Program-made: the position numbers and the translations under genes
DNA from: Gammaproteobacteria bacterium
Lineage (GTDB): Bacteria; Pseudomonadota; Gammaproteobacteria; Eutrophobiales; Eutrophobiaceae
Length of the DNA stretch: 64,000 bases
Direction: 5' to 3'
Assembly (NCBI GenBank): GCA_026710545.1
Contig: JAPOQU010000079.1
Location: 20,914 to 84,913, forward strand
Notes under the pieces: model-generated
Told to the model about the DNA's origin: nothing
Database searches by the model: none
Seen by the model: the letters and a program-made list of their open reading frames with translations, nothing else
Part shown: positions 46,456-55,654 of the stretch, in pieces
How positions within the stretch are numbered: position 1 is the first letter of the stretch
Layout of the letters: the number at the start of each line of letters is the position of its first letter

Positions 46456-47756
46456 CTCTGCCTTTGACGTCTTCTGCGCCTCCTGCGGCTGTTATGCTTG
46501 TCTCCGGAATGAGCCTTTTTTACAGGATTGTCCTGTTGAAACGCCGTCCACCAGTTCGCCAGTTCGGTAACCTCCTCCCCTGATTCTGCACGCAACAATA
46601 AAAAATCATAGGCGGCCCTGAAGCGCGGATGTTGCACCAACCGGTGCGGGCGCCGGTTTACACTCCGGGCCAGGCGTGGCTGCAACTGCCAGATCTCCCG
46701 CGCAAGCTGGGTAAAACGACGCGGCATGGCGGTGCTGCGGGTTTGTTTGGATATGACGATATCGCCGGCCAGCATGATAGCCTCCATTTCTTTCAGACCC
46801 TGGGCGATGTTGTCCCGGGCCAGCCTGTCCATGGGTATCCATAACAAGGCAGCCAGGAGAAACCCGGGCGTAACAGGCTTGTTTTCTGCCAGGCGGTTAT
46901 CGGTATTGCGTAGCGCGTTGACGACAAAAGTATGGGGAAACCCGCCGTACTGGTGTGCCAGCGCCTCTTCAGTCTGCGGAAACAGTTCACCGAACATCCG
47001 GTAATGGCGCAACTGCTCAAACGTTTGCAGGGCATAACCGTTAAAAAACATTTTCAGGACTTCCTCGAACAACCGCGCAGGGGCGATGCCGCCCAATGAG
47101 GGCGCCAGTTCGGAGAGGCACCGCTCCGTATCACCGCTGATCCGGAATCCCAGCTTGGTCGCGAAGCGCACTGCGCGCAACAATCGCACCGGGTCTTCGG
47201 TAAAACGCTCATGGGGATCGCCGATCAGCCTTATACAGCAGGATTTGATATCCCGCATACCATCGACGTAGTCGACCACGGCCTCGTCTGCAATATTGTA
47301 GTACAGCGCATTGACGGTGAAATCACGCCGCCACACATCATCATCTATACCACCGTAAACGTTGTCACGAATTATCCGGCCATCGACGGCATGTCCTGCA
47401 CTGGTATCGATACGGTGGGGTGCACGAAAAGTCGACACCTCGATAATGTCATCACCGTAATGAACATGGGCAAGCCGGAAGCGCCGTCCAATCAACCGGC
47501 TATTGCGGAACAGTTCCCGTATTTGTTCAGGAGTGGCATCCGTCGCCACGTCAAAGTCCTTGGGTTCACGACCCAGCAGCAGGTCGCGCACGCTCCCCCC
47601 CACCAGGTAAGCGGCGAATCCTGCATTTTTCAGACGGTACAAAACTTTCAGGGCATTATCGCTGATCGCGTTCCTGGATATGTTGTGTTCTGCGCCAGGA
47701 ATGACTGTGGGTTCGCGGTTCAGGTAGACGACTTTATCGTGGCTTTTATTCATCAC
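46452..47756 (-). CDS. pcnB: Poly(A) polymerase I
   Basis: 434 residues. The nucleotidyltransferase head has YLVGGSVRDLLLGREPKDFD and VATDATPEQI; the RNA-binding segment has FTEDPVRLLRAVRFATKLGF. The C-terminus is Arg-rich (HNSRRRRRRRQRQ), as in PcnB and unlike CCA-adding enzymes. It adds A tails that promote RNA decay. It heads the pcnB-folK-dNK-panB-panC operon. Confidence 0.93.
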   Translation of the reverse strand: MMNKSHDKVVYLNREPTVIPGAEHNISRNAISDNALKVLYRLKNAGFAAYLVGGSVRDLLLGREPKDFDVATDATPEQIRELFRNSRLIGRRFRLAHVHYGDDIIEVSTFRAPHRIDTSAGHAVDGRIIRDNVYGGIDDDVWRRDFTVNALYYNIADEAVVDYVDGMRDIKSCCIRLIGDPHERFTEDPVRLLRAVRFATKLGFRISGDTERCLSELAPSLGGIAPARLFEEVLKMFFNGYALQTFEQLRHYRMFGELFPQTEEALAHQYGGFPHTFVVNALRNTDNRLAENKPVTPGFLLAALLWIPMDRLARDNIAQGLKEMEAIMLAGDIVISKQTRSTAMPRRFTQLAREIWQLQPRLARSVNRRPHRLVQHPRFRAAYDFLLLRAESGEEVTELANWWTAFQQDNPVKKAHSGDKHNSRRRRRRRQRQS

Positions 47757-47780
47757 TTAATATAATATCGGAATGAAGAT

Positions 47781-47853
47781 GCTCCCTTCGTCTAGTGGCC
47801 CAGGACGCTGGCCTCTCACGCCGGAAACAGGGGTTCGATTCCCCTAGGGAGCG
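47781..47853 (+). tRNA. tRNA-Glu (anticodon CTC)
   Basis: GCTCCCT pairs with AGGGAGC, the D arm is TCGTCTAGTGGCC, loop CTCTCAC holds anticodon CTC, and the T arm is CAGGGGTTCGATTCCCCT. CCA is not encoded. TATAAT at 47761-47766 is a -10 box. Confidence 0.95.
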
Positions 47854-47899
47854 CAAATCAAAACTCGTAGACAGGGATGTGTTTCCTCTTTTTCACCCA

Positions 47900-48850
47900 T
47901 TATTCCCCGGAGAAATTGGCATCCAGCATGGTCTGCATGGCGCTGATGACGATTCCCGGCTGTTCCAGGTGGATCATGTGGCCGCTACGCTCCGCAATCA
48001 GGTGCACCGGGTTGGCGCCGAGCTGGGACAGTTCATCCTGCAGTTCCATCCAGACCCGCTCCATCTCATTACCATAGGCGTTATGCGGCCAGACGCGCCG
48101 GCCGCGGGTCAGCACAACAACGGGCACGGCCGGCATCGGCCTGGAATCCAGCACCTGTTTTGCACTCAGGGTAAATACATTCATTTCTTCGCGCCAGGTC
48201 AGCCTGTGATGCCAGCTTTGAATGATGCGGTGAGCCGTCAGCATATTTTCTTCAGGATAGTCGGGATGCAGGAGAAGCCTGAAAATATGATGGGTGTGCG
48301 ACCCCGGCCGCACCTGCCGGCGGATTTTCGGTTCCCGGCTCGGGAACCGCTTTATCTGCTCCGGATGAGATGCATCGATCAGGACAAGACCCGCCGTCTC
48401 CTCAGGGTAATTTCTCGCGAACAATTGCGCGGTGTAACCACCGAATGAATGCCCGGCAAGGATATAGGGGCCGTTCACTTCAGCCTTATCCAGTAAGGTA
48501 TGCAACTCCCGGGTGATACGCTCACTGGTCCTTGGCAGCGGTCCCAGATCGCTCCAGCCGTAGCCCGCCCGGTCGTACGAGCATACCCGGGTCCGGCGCG
48601 ACAGGACTTTCTGTACCCTGGTCCATTCCAGCGAGAAGCCGCCCGTTCCCGAATCGAAGATAATGGTAGGCATCCCGTTGCCTTCGCAATATATATGTAA
48701 CCGGTAACCACCAATATCCACGAGCCTGCCCGGAATGACGGATTCCGAGTCGGTAGGGGATGCCATAAGGACCGTTGACCCGGCAAAATATGCAAGGATG
48801 GAAAAGCATACGGGAAACAGTACTCGGTGAGACAGCATTTTCAAAGGCAT
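47900..48850 (-). CDS. Alpha/beta hydrolase, exported
   Basis: 316 residues with a hydrophobic N-terminal segment (about 8-28) that is a signal peptide or anchor. LAGHSFGGYTAQLFARNYPE carries the nucleophile serine, LVLIDASHPEQ a likely acid region, and a histidine in ERSGHMIHLEQPG completes the triad. Substrate not predictable. Confidence 0.85.
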   Translation of the reverse strand: MPLKMLSHRVLFPVCFSILAYFAGSTVLMASPTDSESVIPGRLVDIGGYRLHIYCEGNGMPTIIFDSGTGGFSLEWTRVQKVLSRRTRVCSYDRAGYGWSDLGPLPRTSERITRELHTLLDKAEVNGPYILAGHSFGGYTAQLFARNYPEETAGLVLIDASHPEQIKRFPSREPKIRRQVRPGSHTHHIFRLLLHPDYPEENMLTAHRIIQSWHHRLTWREEMNVFTLSAKQVLDSRPMPAVPVVVLTRGRRVWPHNAYGNEMERVWMELQDELSQLGANPVHLIAERSGHMIHLEQPGIVISAMQTMLDANFSGE

Positions 48851-48905
48851 GGCTCTATAATTACCTCATCTGGTTAAAACCCGTTTATCCTTAGACATAC
48901 AGAAA

Positions 48906-49418
48906 ATGGATTCTATCCAAGATATTGTCGCAGTATATCGTAATGCGGACACAAGTGGTAATAATCGGAGGCGGGCCTGCAGCCTCCGGCGCAGGCTGGC
49001 GGCCATGCTTTATGACTGTGTTCTGCTGTTTTCCGTGCTGTTTCTTGCTACCGTCCTGGCGCTTCCCGTTGCCGGCGGGCAGGCCTTTGCCGCAGGCGAC
49101 CTGTTGTACTCCGCATACCTGCTGCTGGTCACTTATTTCTATTTCGTCTGGCAATGGAAAAAAGGTCGGCAAACCCTTGGAATGCGCGCCTGGCATATCT
49201 ACTTAACAAGCCCGGACTGCGTTCAACCCGGCTGGAAAAAGCTGACACTGCGGTTTTTGCTTGCCGGCGTGTCTTTAGCTGGATTTGGAGCTGGGTTTCT
49301 CTGGGTCTTGTTTGATAAGGAACGGCTGGCATTCCATGATCGGTTTTCGGGAACAGCGCTGGTTGTTGCCGGAAAAACAACCAGAATAAAACCAGGAACA
49401 GCGCCAGGGTCGGAATAG
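48906..49418 (+). CDS. RDD family membrane protein
   Basis: 170 residues with an RRRLAAMLYDCVLLFSVLFL first helix (the R..D signature), LLYSAYLLLVTYFYFVWQWK and a conserved GRQTLGMRAWHIYL loop, then LLAGVSLAGFGAGFLWVLF and KERLAFHDRFSGTALVV. It resides in the inner membrane and may transport ions. Its last 290 bp overlap the lptG end on the opposite strand, yet that part is the conserved RDD C-terminus. Confidence 0.85.
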   Translation: MDSIQDIVAVYRNADTSGNNRRRACSLRRRLAAMLYDCVLLFSVLFLATVLALPVAGGQAFAAGDLLYSAYLLLVTYFYFVWQWKKGRQTLGMRAWHIYLTSPDCVQPGWKKLTLRFLLAGVSLAGFGAGFLWVLFDKERLAFHDRFSGTALVVAGKTTRIKPGTAPGSE

Positions 49419-50424
49419 CCGCGCTGATGAACGGATGAACGCCGTAGACTATGCCGACGTGACCGGATGCAGAGTTTATAAAGTAGAAAATCACGCCTAT
49501 CAGCGCACCGCTGAAAGCATGTTGTCCCAACCCGCCTTTGCGGTGGCGCTGGGCAACCAGCGGGATGGAAAGGATAATCATGGCGACGATTGTGAACGGC
49601 CTGATCAGTTTTGCGTAAAAGGCCTGTTCATAGGAATCCGTGTCTTGTGAGTTCGATTTTAACACCCGGATGCTGTTGGACAGGTTCCATATTGACATGT
49701 ACAAGGGGTTGATGATGACAAGGTTAATCAGGTCGTCATTGACCCATGACTCCCAGGCTGCCCGCCGGTATTGCTCCCGCGTGACCCCGCTACCGTCAAA
49801 AACTGTCCTTTCCACCTCCTCGAGCACCCACCTGTCATCGACATAGCGCGCATTATTCGCAAAAATACTGTTGCGCAACCGGTCCTGATCATCAAACTCG
49901 TAGATATATATGTCCTCAATCACGTTTCCGGGCAGGATTTTTCGGATATTGATGAAACTGTTTCCATCCCTTGCCCAGAAACCGTATTTTGTCCTCATGG
50001 CGACCTGCTCAGTCAGGGCGATGGAGCGTTGATACCTGGCTTTTTTTTCACTGGCCGGTACGACGAACTCGCCGACGAAGATTGAGAACAATACGATGAC
50101 CAGGGCCGATTTTCCCATCAGCACGGCAAGGGAATATTCCGAGACGCCGGAAAGCCTGATCACGTCGAGTTCACTGTTTCTGGCCAGTAACGCAAGACTC
50201 GTCATGCCTCCGATCATCGCCGCGATCGGAATGATTTCATAGGCCAGGCGCGGCAGGGGCAGAATCACGTAAATGACCGCCTGGTACGTGCCGTAATTTC
50301 CCTGCCCCGAGTCTTCAAGCTGGTCGATGAGCGACAGGAACGCAAATATCCCGACCAGGACCGCCAGGCTGAGAAAAGTGGTCCAGACCAGGTTGACGAT
50401 AAAATACCGCTGAATGATTTTCAT
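49129..50424 (-). CDS. lptG: LPS export permease LptG with extended C-terminus
   Basis: About 431 residues from MKIIQRYFIVNLVWTTF; usual length is near 355-360. The six helices and the periplasmic beta-jellyroll of LptFG are present, with the last helix ending at LFLVLFWLFFRQQPALF. The remaining 65-70 residues are basic (RPRETQLQIQLKTRRQAKTA) and antisense to the RDD gene, so they look like overprinted sequence after loss of the normal stop. With LptF and LptB it lifts LPS from the inner membrane. Confidence 0.92.
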   Translation of the reverse strand: MKIIQRYFIVNLVWTTFLSLAVLVGIFAFLSLIDQLEDSGQGNYGTYQAVIYVILPLPRLAYEIIPIAAMIGGMTSLALLARNSELDVIRLSGVSEYSLAVLMGKSALVIVLFSIFVGEFVVPASEKKARYQRSIALTEQVAMRTKYGFWARDGNSFINIRKILPGNVIEDIYIYEFDDQDRLRNSIFANNARYVDDRWVLEEVERTVFDGSGVTREQYRRAAWESWVNDDLINLVIINPLYMSIWNLSNSIRVLKSNSQDTDSYEQAFYAKLIRPFTIVAMIILSIPLVAQRHRKGGLGQHAFSGALIGVIFYFINSASGHVGIVYGVHPFISAAIPTLALFLVLFWLFFRQQPALFPKTDHGMPAVPYQTRPRETQLQIQLKTRRQAKTAVSAFSSRVERSPGLLSRYARRAFQGFADLFSIARRNRNK

Positions 50425-50446
50425 GTGCCCGCGGTCCGCTAATCGA

Positions 50447-51544
50447 TTACCCGGCAACCGGCCCGGCGCTGAACTGCTTCATCCTCAACCTGAACTTCGG
50501 AAACTGGAACATCAGGAAGATCAATACCAGCAACGCCAGGTGCACCCACCATAAACCGATGTATCCCGGAATCTCATCTCTTTTCAACAGGGTTTTCGCG
50601 ACGCCCAGCATATTGCTGTAAATCACATAGATCAGTACCGCGACAAATGCGGACAGGTACTTCTGTTCGCTGAACGAATAACGACTCAGGGCGACCGCCA
50701 GCGCGGGCAGCAACAGGGATGATATGACAAACGAGAGTCGCCACTGTAACTCGGCCTCGTGTTTCGGGCTGTCGGAACCCAGTAACGTAGACGTAGGCAC
50801 TGACTCCAGCTTGACGAATTCTCTCGCTTCATCGTCCTGCTCTACCAGGACCGCGTAAGTCTTGTAGCGGGTGATACGGTAGTCCAGCGAGTCCGATGCG
50901 CCTGTATAACGCCGGCCGTCTTCGAACAGGATGAACTTATCGCCGGAAGAGTCCACGCGCCGGTAACGTGCGCTGCTGGAATTAATCACACTGGTCTGCC
51001 GGCCCTGCTTGGCCTGCAGAAAAACATTATCCATCCGGTTTCCGTCGCCGGACGACTGTTCTATATAGATGACCTGCTCTCCCTTGCTCATCTCGGTGAA
51101 TTTACCTGCCCCGATGCCGGCCGTATCCGCTTCCTGTTCAGCCCTCGCCCGAAGTTCTTCCGTATTTTGCGCGGCCCAGGGCGAAATATAAAAACTGGTG
51201 GCAAATACAATCAGGGAAAACATGAAGGCAAACTGCAACACCGATACGAGTTCAACCCTGTGCGCGCCGCCGGATACCGACAGCGCGGTCAATTCCTTGT
51301 CACGGGCCAGTCTTGACAACCCGAGAATGACCGCCAGGAATACGGCGATGGGCATCAGCTTCGGCAGCGTAGTCAGCATTTTCATGAGTAACGTCTGGAA
51401 CACCAGGTCGGTAGGAAACGTCCCTGCCGCGGCATCTGCCAGGTATCTGACAAAACGGTTGCTCGTAATAATCAGCAACAGGAGGCCGATGATCCAGCCG
51501 AGTTTCTCAACTATTTCTCTGTGAATATAACGTCGCAGGATCAT
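50447..51544 (-). CDS. lptF: LPS export permease LptF
   Basis: 365 residues. It starts MILRRYIHREIVEKLGWIIG and has GLSRLARDKELTALSVSGGA at the coupling-helix position, three helices on each side of a periplasmic domain, and DEIPGYIGLWWVHLALLVLI near the end. It is upstream of lptG on the same strand and divergent from pepA, the standard gammaproteobacterial order. Confidence 0.95.
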   Translation of the reverse strand: MILRRYIHREIVEKLGWIIGLLLLIITSNRFVRYLADAAAGTFPTDLVFQTLLMKMLTTLPKLMPIAVFLAVILGLSRLARDKELTALSVSGGAHRVELVSVLQFAFMFSLIVFATSFYISPWAAQNTEELRARAEQEADTAGIGAGKFTEMSKGEQVIYIEQSSGDGNRMDNVFLQAKQGRQTSVINSSSARYRRVDSSGDKFILFEDGRRYTGASDSLDYRITRYKTYAVLVEQDDEAREFVKLESVPTSTLLGSDSPKHEAELQWRLSFVISSLLLPALAVALSRYSFSEQKYLSAFVAVLIYVIYSNMLGVAKTLLKRDEIPGYIGLWWVHLALLVLIFLMFQFPKFRLRMKQFSAGPVAG

Positions 51545-51636
51545 TTAGCACGAAGTAAATAACATGGCTGGTTTTGATGCCGGTTATCAGATAATATTCA
51601 TCACCTGATTTCTTCACACACAGCGCACAGAATATC

Positions 51637-53133
51637 ATGGAATTCCACATTAAAAGCAGAAGTCCCGAAAAACAGCGCAGCGCATGCCTGGTGGCAGGGG
51701 TGCATGAGTCGCGCAAATTGACACCCGCGGCGCAGGCCATAGATGACGCCGGCGACAAGTACCTGTCAAACCTGCTGCGCAAGGGTGATATGGACGGGAA
51801 AATCGGCCAGTCCCTGCTATTGCACAATGTGCCGGGTATCCCGGCTGAGCGGGTGCTGCTGGTCGGCTGCGGCAAAGAGGCTGACCTGGATCACAGGCAG
51901 TACCGGAAAATCGTCGTTAACAGCATCAAGCAGATAAAACAGACCGGCGCGCGTGAAGCTGTCAGTTACCTCCCCGGCCTGGAGGTGAAAGACCGGGATT
52001 CCCGCTGGAAAATACAGTACGCGGTGCAGTTCACGGATCACGAACTCTACCAGTTCAAAGACTTCAAGAGCGCAAAAAAAGACAGCAAAAAAACCCTGCG
52101 CAAGATAACCCTGATGGCCCCCCGGGAAGAACTGGCCCAATGCAAATCCGCGCTCTCAAGAGGTGTTGCGCTTGCCGCCGGCGTCAAGCTGGCGCGCGAC
52201 CTGGGCAACCGGCCCGCCAACGCCTGTACGCCGACTTATCTCGCGCAACAGGCTGAAGAACTCGGTAACGCGTTTACATCCATTGAGGTGACGGTTGTCG
52301 AGGAACAGGAAATGGAAGAGCTGGGCATGCACTCCCTGCTGTCCGTATCACAGGGCAGCGCCCAGCCGGCAAAACTGATTATCTTCCGCTACCAGGGTGC
52401 AGGGAACGGCAGCAAGCCCGTGGTACTGGTGGGGAAAGGCGTCACCTTTGACACCGGGGGAATATCAATCAAACCCTCGTCGGCAATGGACGAGATGAAA
52501 TTCGACATGTGCGGTGCAGCGTCGGTATTCGGCGCGGTCGCTGCCGTTGCCGGGATGGAACTTCCCATCAACCTGGTGGGCGTGACCCCGGCGGTAGAGA
52601 ACATGCCCAGCGGCACTGCAACCAAACCCGGCGATGTCTTTACCAGCATGTCCGGCCAGACCATTGAAGTATTGAACACGGACGCCGAGGGCCGCCTGAT
52701 ATTGTGTGATGCCCTGACTTACAGCGAACGGTTTGAACCGGCGGTAGTGATTGATATTGCCACGCTCACCGGCGCCTGTGTTGTTGCCCTGGGTAAACAC
52801 GCCACGGGCCTCCTCAGCAATGATGATCCGCTCGCGGCCGATTTATTGCAGGCGGGGGTGACAGCAGGGGACCGGGCATGGCAACTTCCGCTATGGGATG
52901 AATATGAAAAACAGCTGGAAAGCCCGTTTGCCGACATGGCAAACATAGGCGGGCGCGAGGCCGGGACAATCACTGCCGCCTGTTTTCTGGCAAAATTCGC
53001 CAGGCAGTATCACTGGGCCCACCTTGATATTGCCGGAACCGCCTGGGTGAGCGGAAAAAACAAGTGTGCAACAGGCCGCCCCGTTCCATTGCTGGTCCAG
53101 TACCTGATTCAGCGGCACGAACGGCAGAACTGA
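51637..53133 (+). CDS. pepA: Leucyl aminopeptidase
   Basis: 498 residues, full length. LVGKGVTFDTGGISIKPSSA (metal-binding Lys and Asp), and the M17 signature NTDAEGRLILCDALTY are visible. It is a cytosolic hexamer releasing N-terminal residues; some homologues bind DNA in site-specific recombination. It is divergent from lptF and followed by holC. Confidence 0.96.
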   Translation: MEFHIKSRSPEKQRSACLVAGVHESRKLTPAAQAIDDAGDKYLSNLLRKGDMDGKIGQSLLLHNVPGIPAERVLLVGCGKEADLDHRQYRKIVVNSIKQIKQTGAREAVSYLPGLEVKDRDSRWKIQYAVQFTDHELYQFKDFKSAKKDSKKTLRKITLMAPREELAQCKSALSRGVALAAGVKLARDLGNRPANACTPTYLAQQAEELGNAFTSIEVTVVEEQEMEELGMHSLLSVSQGSAQPAKLIIFRYQGAGNGSKPVVLVGKGVTFDTGGISIKPSSAMDEMKFDMCGAASVFGAVAAVAGMELPINLVGVTPAVENMPSGTATKPGDVFTSMSGQTIEVLNTDAEGRLILCDALTYSERFEPAVVIDIATLTGACVVALGKHATGLLSNDDPLAADLLQAGVTAGDRAWQLPLWDEYEKQLESPFADMANIGGREAGTITAACFLAKFARQYHWAHLDIAGTAWVSGKNKCATGRPVPLLVQYLIQRHERQN

Positions 53134-53148
53134 ACATTGCCCAAGTCC

Positions 53149-53586
53149 ATGCCCAGAGCCGACTTTTATATCGTCCCTGAGCCTGCCGTTCCCTACCGTT
53201 TCGTATGCCAGCTTGCCGAAAAAGTCAGGAATGAAGGGTACGACATCTATATCCATGCCGCCACCAGGGAAGAGGCCGGGACCATCGACGACCTGCTGTG
53301 GACCTTCAGGGACACCAGCTTCGTGCCCCACGCCGTCATCGATTCAACGGGCGGCATGGAGGATTACCCGGTTATCATCGGCTGGAAGGGCGAAGAGCCT
53401 CTGCGGCGCCAGGTGTTGATAAATTTGTCCGCAGCGACGCCCGGGCAAACGGACGCTTACGACCGTATCATCGAAGTGGTGCCGTCCGCTGCTGAAGAGC
53501 GGCAGCAGGCCAGACTGCGTTACAAGGACTATCGCGCCAGGGGCCTGGAAATGCACAGCCATAATATCGAGTCAACCCGCGCCTGA
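53149..53586 (+). CDS. holC: DNA polymerase III chi subunit
   Basis: 145 residues from ATG 53149 (MPRADFYIVPEP); a TTG four codons upstream is less likely. EKVRNEGYDIYIHAATREEA and IDDLLWTFRDTSFVPH match HolC, which links the clamp loader to SSB. In relatives valS follows directly. Here valS begins 8.3 kb later. Confidence 0.92.
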   Translation: MPRADFYIVPEPAVPYRFVCQLAEKVRNEGYDIYIHAATREEAGTIDDLLWTFRDTSFVPHAVIDSTGGMEDYPVIIGWKGEEPLRRQVLINLSAATPGQTDAYDRIIEVVPSAAEERQQARLRYKDYRARGLEMHSHNIESTRA

Positions 53587-53635
53587 CCCCCGGCGAAGTT
53601 CTCCGGCGCACAGTAACATCCCCTTAACCGCAAGC

Positions 53636-54007
53636 ATGGCAACGGCAGCAGACACCATCGGCGCGGCGCTGGTACACAGCAACCTGCTGCAACCCGCGGA
53701 GCTGGAACGGGCGCTTATCGTCAATGACCACAACGGGGACGGCCTCGGCCCGTTGCTGGTGCGCCTGGTGAACCTCATCATCAACCGGGCCATGTCCTTG
53801 CGCGCCTCGGACATCCATATCGAGCCGTTCGAGAACCGCTTGAAAGTCCGTTACCGCATCGACGGCGTGCTGCAGGAGGGGGAAGCGCCGCCGGTGCATT
53901 CCGCGGCCGCGGTGATCTCGCGCATCAAGATCATGGCGAAACTGAACATCGCCGAAAATGCATTGCCAATTTCCCAACGTACGGAAACCTTACAACCTCG
54001 TTTTTGA
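53636..54007 (+). pseudogene. Truncated GspE/PilB-type secretion ATPase
   Basis: 123 codons. Residues about 40-110 (MSLRASDIHIEPFENRLKVR and YRIDGVLQEG, then IKIMAKLNIAE) match the N2 domain of type II/IV secretion ATPases. Walker A, Asp, His and Walker B boxes are all missing because the match stops at NIAE and runs into unrelated sequence. The N-terminal 35 residues also join abruptly. It is probably an insertion or deletion scar at the left edge of the accessory block. Confidence 0.75.
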
Positions 54008-54075
54008 TGGTAACGCAACTCTCTGCCCCAGTCAGCTCATTGACAGAAGACCGGCCACTGGTCTATAGTAACACC

Positions 54076-54339
54076 ATGACACCTGACACCATTGCCATCA
54101 TCGCTGTCGGCATTGCCCTGGGCGGCATGATGCTGACATTGCTGCAGCGCCTGGACAAGCGTATTGATGGCTTGGACAAGCGTATCGATGGCCTGGACAA
54201 GCGTATTGATGGCCTGGACAAACGCATTGGCAACCTGGAAAAAGAAGTGGTTGCCCTCAAGGCCACAGTGGAAACATTTTTCCGGGTACGCATTGACCCA
54301 CCCCCGCCAGATCCGGAAAGCCACGACCGGGCCGCCTGA
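54076..54339 (+). CDS. Small membrane-anchored coiled-coil protein with 7-residue repeats
   Basis: 87 residues from ATG 54076 (MTPDTIAIIAVGIALGG). One N-terminal helix is followed by four units of LDKRIDG/LDKRIGN and LEKEVVALKATVETF. The 7-residue period fits a coiled coil with L and I at heptad core positions. The gene ends with a Pro-rich tail. No specific role recognised. Confidence 0.65.
   Translation: MTPDTIAIIAVGIALGGMMLTLLQRLDKRIDGLDKRIDGLDKRIDGLDKRIGNLEKEVVALKATVETFFRVRIDPPPPDPESHDRAA
54151..54234 (+). repeat. Four tandem 21-bp units coding heptads
   Basis: Units begin CTGGACAAGCGTATTGATGG at 54151, 54172, 54193 and 54214. The first three are nearly identical, the fourth diverged. 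They lie in frame, so slippage would change coiled-coil length by whole heptads. Confidence 0.9.
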
Positions 54340-54470
54340 CAAAAACCCACCCTATCCGAACCTCCGCCACCCGGTCAGCCGCCACCGACAAGCGCTGCCA
54401 TTTTCCCACTGGTCGCCCCCTGTAGTCACCAAGCGGCATTATTCCTGAATTAAGTATTGCCTGACTGTTA

Positions 54471-54884
54471 CTACTTCATATCACCCGTCAGCCAGTTATC
54501 CACCAGTAAACCTTCAACCCGCCTGAATTCACTGGTATTGTCAGTTACCAGTGTCAGGCTTTCACTGCGGGCATGGCCTGCAATATGCAGATCATTGGGC
54601 CCGATTACAACGCCTTGCCGTTCCAGCCCACTTTTGATTTCGCCATAGTGGTGCGCAGCTCTTTGCCCATAATCAAGGACGTGTAAACGAGATGCAAAAT
54701 CCTCAACGCGACGCAAGGCCCTGGCCGGATTATTACTTTTCTTTGCGCCATGTAGCAACTCCGCCAATGTGATTGCGCTGATACACAAACATTCAGCGTT
54801 CTCATTAAACGTGTCCAGAATACTGACAGGCCTTTCATTGATAACGTAGATTGATATGTCCGTATCAAGCATGTACTTGATCAT
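54471..54884 (-). CDS. vapC: VapC-type PIN toxin
   Basis: 137 residues. YMLDTDISIYVIN, an ITLAELLHG glutamate, PNDLHIAGHARSESLTLVTD and the following N give the PIN acidic residues. VapC enzymes cleave tRNA. It overlaps its antitoxin gene by 4 bp. Confidence 0.9.
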   Translation of the reverse strand: MIKYMLDTDISIYVINERPVSILDTFNENAECLCISAITLAELLHGAKKSNNPARALRRVEDFASRLHVLDYGQRAAHHYGEIKSGLERQGVVIGPNDLHIAGHARSESLTLVTDNTSEFRRVEGLLVDNWLTGDMK

Positions 54885-55114
54885 TCAAGCGGTTCCCTGT
54901 CCTGCTGCATACCTTGTTCGCCCCGTTCAATACGAACGTCTTCGCTGTCATCCGCCAGGAAAAAACTGTCCCAGGTCTGATCAACCGGAGACAGTACCCG
55001 ATCACACCCTACTACCCGCACCTTGACTTTTTTGACCTGTGGCGGAAAGCGGGTTTCAGCCGGCAGTCGAACGGCCTGAGTGCGGTTATTTTCAAATACG
55101 GAACCCGTTGCCAT
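54881..55114 (-). CDS. vapB: VapB-type antitoxin
   Basis: 77 residues with the short AbrB-like beta fold of VapB (GSVFENNRTQAVRLPAETRF, then VKVRVVGCDRVLSPVDQTWD) and an acidic, Asp/Glu-rich C-terminus for toxin binding. A -10-like region lies in the AT-rich gap 55115-55357, which holds no gene. Confidence 0.87.
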   Translation of the reverse strand: MATGSVFENNRTQAVRLPAETRFPPQVKKVKVRVVGCDRVLSPVDQTWDSFFLADDSEDVRIERGEQGMQQDREPLE

Positions 55115-55357
55115 CAGAGACCTCCTGAACTTAGATGATAGAAGATACAGGCAGTATAGGTAATATATTGGTATATAGCAACGATATATAGCTGAAGGAC
55201 AGGGTCAACGCCGGTTGTAGCCGGTAAGGCTACTGTCATGAACTCTATAACACCTCACCCGCAGGTTAACCGTTTGTTTTCTTCCACACCCTCTTGACAA
55301 ACGACAAAAAAGTATTACCTTTCTTAGTAAGAATTTTAAATCCATGAGGTCTTACGA

Positions 55358-55654
55358 ATGCGAATCACCAGCAAAGGGCAGGTAACCATACCGATTGCCA
55401 TAAGAGAAAAAGCCGGCTTTCTTCCAAGCACGGAAGTGGAGTTTCTTATGGAAGGCAGCGCGGTCAAAATAGTAAAAGCGACCGCTCACAAGGACATCAG
55501 CAGAGGAAATGATATAGTCAACTACTTCAAGGAAGGGAGAAAACGCTGGAAAACAACCGCCATGAGCGCCGATGAGATTATGGCGTTGACAAGAGACTGG
55601 GACATGCCTGAAAAGCGCACGGGACAAACCAGACCGGATGGAAAGAACGGGTGA
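55358..55654 (+). CDS. AbrB/SpoVT-fold antitoxin
   Basis: 98 residues beginning MRITSKGQVTIPIAIREKAG, the swapped-hairpin DNA-binding motif. The C-terminal region (KRWKTTAMSADEIMALTRDW) should cover the toxin. Its stop overlaps the GTG of the next gene by 4 bp. Confidence 0.88.
   Translation: MRITSKGQVTIPIAIREKAGFLPSTEVEFLMEGSAVKIVKATAHKDISRGNDIVNYFKEGRKRWKTTAMSADEIMALTRDWDMPEKRTGQTRPDGKNG

Noticed and set aside
54151..54234. CRISPR-like tandem repeats
   Set aside because: Units are contiguous without spacers and lie in frame in a coiled-coil gene; no cas genes are present.
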